Assembly (NCBI RefSeq): GCF_003315035.1
Contig: NZ_QNRE01000017.1
Span: 1 to 64,000 of the forward strand
Source of the DNA: Nocardia puris
Lineage (GTDB): Bacteria > Actinomycetota > Actinomycetes > Mycobacteriales > Mycobacteriaceae
Reading direction: 5' to 3'
DNA: 64,000 bases
Under the pieces are notes generated by a model. It was not told where the DNA came from. It saw only the letters and a program-made list of their open reading frames with translations, and did no database searches. Positions 61,987-64,000 of the stretch are shown piece by piece. Position 1 is the stretch's first letter; each line of letters opens with the position of its first letter. Made by a program: the position numbers and the translations under genes.

Positions 61987-62013
61987 AATACTGTACTAAT
62001 ACTGTAGAAGTAC
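61987..62013. promoter_or_regulatory. candidate LysR binding sites in the EamA/LysR intergenic region
   Basis: AATACTGTA occurs twice (61987-61995 and 61998-62006), exactly 11 bp apart (one helical turn), followed by a partly inverted copy GTACTT. The region is AT-rich compared with its surroundings. Confidence 0.5.
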
Positions 62014-62032
62014 TTCACCAATGGGAGGCGCG

Positions 62033-62971
62033 GTGCCCGCCGGATCCGGTCCGCCGATGTCGCTGGAGCGCCTGCGCGTGCTGCGCGAGTTCGCCGATCG
62101 CGGCACCATCGCGGCCGCGGCCGCCGCGCTGAACATGACGCCCTCGGCCGTGTCGCAGCAGCTCAAGACCCTGGCGCGGGAGGCGGGCGTGGCGCTGCTC
62201 GAACCCGACGGCCGCCGCATCCGGCTCACCGACGCCGGGCAGGCGCTGGTGGTGCGCGCCGACGAGGTGCTCGCCGCCATGGATCGCGCCGCCGCCGAGA
62301 TGGCGCACTACCGCGGCTCGCCGCGCGGACGGGTGCGGGTGGCGCTGTTCCCGTCCGGCGCGGCGCTGCTACTGCCGCTGGTGCTGCCCGCGCTCGCGGG
62401 CGGCGACATCGACGTGATCGCCCGCGACGAGGACGTCCCGCCCAGCGGCGCGCCCGCCCTGCTGGCCGACTACGACATCGTGCTCACCCACCGTGACGAG
62501 CGCGCCAATCCCCTTGCGGGCCCGCGCATCACGTGCCACCCGCTGATGCGCGAGCCCATCGACGTGGTGGTGGCGCCGACCCATCGGCTGGCCGGGCAGA
62601 CCTCGGTGGCCCCCGAGGAACTGGCCGACGAGACCTGGTTGAGCGTGCGCGGCGGGTTCCCCGTGGACGACGTGCTCGAGTCGATCGCCACGGTCACCGG
62701 AGTGCAGCCGCGAATAGCGCAGCGGCTCAACGACTTCCGCGTGATCGAGACGCTGGTGGCGGCGGACTACGGCGTGGCGCTCATGCCGCGGTTCGTGGTG
62801 GCCGACCCCGACCTGGTGATGCTGCGGCTCTCCGGCGTGCGCGCGGCCCGCATCTACGAACTCGTCACCCGGCCCCGCGCCGAACGTCGTCCGGCCATCG
62901 CGACGGTGCTGGACGCGTTCCGCGCGGCGGCCGCGCAGGTCACCGAGCGCGACGAGCCGACGGCGAGCTGA
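62033..62971 (+). CDS. LysR-family transcriptional regulator
   Basis: A 312-residue protein from the GTG at 62033 (GGGAGG just upstream); ATGs at 62021 and 62057 are alternatives. The HTH is in RLRVLREFADRGTIAAAAAALNMTPSAVSQQLKTLARE; the remainder is a periplasmic-binding-like effector domain with RGRVRVALFPSGAALLLPLVLPAL. It is divergent from the EamA exporter and, by the usual LysR pattern, controls it. Confidence 0.9.
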   Translation: MPAGSGPPMSLERLRVLREFADRGTIAAAAAALNMTPSAVSQQLKTLAREAGVALLEPDGRRIRLTDAGQALVVRADEVLAAMDRAAAEMAHYRGSPRGRVRVALFPSGAALLLPLVLPALAGGDIDVIARDEDVPPSGAPALLADYDIVLTHRDERANPLAGPRITCHPLMREPIDVVVAPTHRLAGQTSVAPEELADETWLSVRGGFPVDDVLESIATVTGVQPRIAQRLNDFRVIETLVAADYGVALMPRFVVADPDLVMLRLSGVRAARIYELVTRPRAERRPAIATVLDAFRAAAAQVTERDEPTAS

Positions 62972-63031
62972 CCGTCGCCCCACGGCGGGCGGTCGGCATC
63001 CGTCGACGCCGCGTGACCGGACTCGCAGACC

Positions 63032-64000
63032 TCACCGCGTCGCTGACGCCGCGCACAAGTCGTGGACCAACCGCATCTTCTCCAGCACTCGGTCCGGCAG
63101 CACGAACGGGTACAGGTCCTGGTGACCCATCGAGCGGTTGATCATGTTCAGCGACCAGGCCAGCGGCAGCCAGAGCTCGATGATCTTGTCGAAGCCCGCG
63201 CGGCCGACCTGGGGCCGGTCCAGCGTGGCGCCCGCCGGCGCGAAGCCGAAAGCGGCGGCGGTGTCCAGGGTGTCGCGGATGTGCAGGTAGTGGGCGAAGG
63301 TCTCGGCCCAGTCCTCGGCGGCGTGCATGGTGGCGTAGGAGGAGACGTAGTCGTTCTCCCAGCCGGGCGGGGTGCCCTCGGAGTAGTGCCGGTCCAGCGC
63401 GGCCTGGTAGTCGGCGTCGGGGTCGCCGAACAGGTCGCGGAACCGGCGTGAGGCCTCGTCGTCGGCGACCAGGACGGTGAAGTAGTAGTGCCCGATCTCG
63501 TGGCGGAAGTGCCCGAGCAGCGTGCGGTACGGCTCGTCCATCTCGATGCGCAACTGTTCGCGGTGCGCGTCGTGCGCCTCGGCGAGGTCGACGGTGATCA
63601 CGCCGTTCTGGTGCCCGGTCATCACATTCTCCGACCAGCTCGACAGCAGGTCGAACGCGAGCCCGAACTCCGGATCGGCGTCGCGGCCGGTGATGGGCAG
63701 CCCGAGTTCGTCCAGCTCCATGATCAGCCTGCGCTTGGCCGCCTCGGCCTCGGCGAACGCCGCCAGTCCCGCGGTGTCGGAGTCGTGGGGCCTGGTCCTG
63801 GTGAGGCGGCAGGACTCGCACAGCACCGGGCCCGCGTTCGGATCCTGCGGGGGCGCGATCGCCTCCACGTCCTCGGTCTCGGCGGGCTCCGGCGTGGAAA
63901 CCAGCCAATTGCACGCCGCCACATGGAGGTTGTCGCACAAACGGAACAGCCCGCCGTCCACCACACCGTTGCGGTGATCGACCGCGGCGTCGCCGGGGGG
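63032..64000 (-). CDS. putative zinc-binding metallopeptidase, N-terminus beyond the window
   Basis: The visible 322 codons end at 63032 and the frame is open to the window edge, continuing the family's N-terminal pattern (VVDGGLFRLCDN). Conserved features: a cysteine pair LCESCRLTRTRP, the gluzincin motif RHEIGHYYF (HExxH) and a downstream EDWAETFAHYLHIRDTLD that supplies the third zinc ligand (Glu). This is the Peptidase_Mx/'putative zinc-binding metallopeptidase' family; the usual N-terminal zinc ribbon (CPxCG) should lie outside the window. Substrate unknown. Confidence 0.87.
   Translation of the reverse strand, partial: PPGDAAVDHRNGVVDGGLFRLCDNLHVAACNWLVSTPEPAETEDVEAIAPPQDPNAGPVLCESCRLTRTRPHDSDTAGLAAFAEAEAAKRRLIMELDELGLPITGRDADPEFGLAFDLLSSWSENVMTGHQNGVITVDLAEAHDAHREQLRIEMDEPYRTLLGHFRHEIGHYYFTVLVADDEASRRFRDLFGDPDADYQAALDRHYSEGTPPGWENDYVSSYATMHAAEDWAETFAHYLHIRDTLDTAAAFGFAPAGATLDRPQVGRAGFDKIIELWLPLAWSLNMINRSMGHQDLYPFVLPDRVLEKMRLVHDLCAASATR

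Overview
The window is GC-rich (about 70 %), gene-dense actinobacterial chromosome, most likely Nocardia or a close relative in the Mycobacteriales. The evidence is mycobacterial-type genes in mycobacterial order: marP, nth, crp, the paired ArsA/Get3-like ATPases, whiB4, ponA2, asd-lysC, leuA and murT-gatD. Promoter -10 boxes of the TAnnnT type often lie only 6-8 nt upstream of start codons, as in leaderless actinobacterial transcripts. No phage, insertion sequence or CRISPR array was seen.

Layout. (1) 1-15.4 kb is a conserved core block that, from memory, follows M. tuberculosis Rv3667-Rv3683: end of acs, a holin-X membrane protein, an EphE-like hydrolase, the coupled marP/NUDIX/thioredoxin/nth operon, crp, MBL-fold/RidA/DUF4177, two ArsA-like ATPases, whiB4, ponA2, YqeY and a metallophosphoesterase. 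(2) 15.5-18 kb holds a variable membrane protein, tRNA-Pro(CGG) and a region of small membrane-protein genes and repeats. (3) 18.2-40 kb is accessory metabolism: GntR plus urea carboxylase and allophanate hydrolase; a secreted protein; an MFS exporter with divergent TetR; a Fur-catalase operon; the alkane hydroxylase operon alkB-rubA-rubB-rubredoxin reductase with divergent TetR; an AAA+ ATPase; an APC permease; a serine-hydrolase-type secreted protein; and another TetR. (4) 40.2-45.2 kb: asd-lysC, YjbQ, a RibD-type reductase with TetR, DUF1918 and SRPBCC. (5) 45.2-50.6 kb: a voltage-sensor-like protein, a cholesterol-oxidase-type enzyme, a TAP-like lipoprotein hydrolase, and TauE/SafE with DUF1272. 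(6) 51-59.5 kb: leuA behind a leucine attenuator, a hydrolase remnant, an EspI-like ParA ATPase, a Tat-exported FAD enzyme and murT-gatD. (7) 59.6-64 kb: a Fic protein, an EamA exporter with LysR, and a zinc metallopeptidase cut by the window edge.

How the genes work together. PonA2, MurT/GatD, Asd and LysC all feed peptidoglycan synthesis. MarP, Crp and WhiB4 are envelope, acid and redox stress functions. AlkB with two rubredoxins and a reductase forms a complete electron chain for n-alkane hydroxylation. Urea carboxylase plus allophanate hydrolase gives ATP-dependent urea breakdown.

The least explained structures are: two diverged copies of a 38-residue membrane-protein gene with a shared, foldable 5' leader (17.2-17.4 and 30.35-30.54 kb); three tandem hairpins with one conserved loop but different paired stems (24.39-24.62 kb); a minisatellite that looks like a tandem expansion of the 3' end of the rubredoxin reductase gene (30.84-31.27 kb); a perfect 76-bp tandem repeat carrying the TauE ribosome-binding site (50.6-50.8 kb); and a Fic gene with a catalytic His-to-Arg change behind an array of five GTAGCA half-sites.
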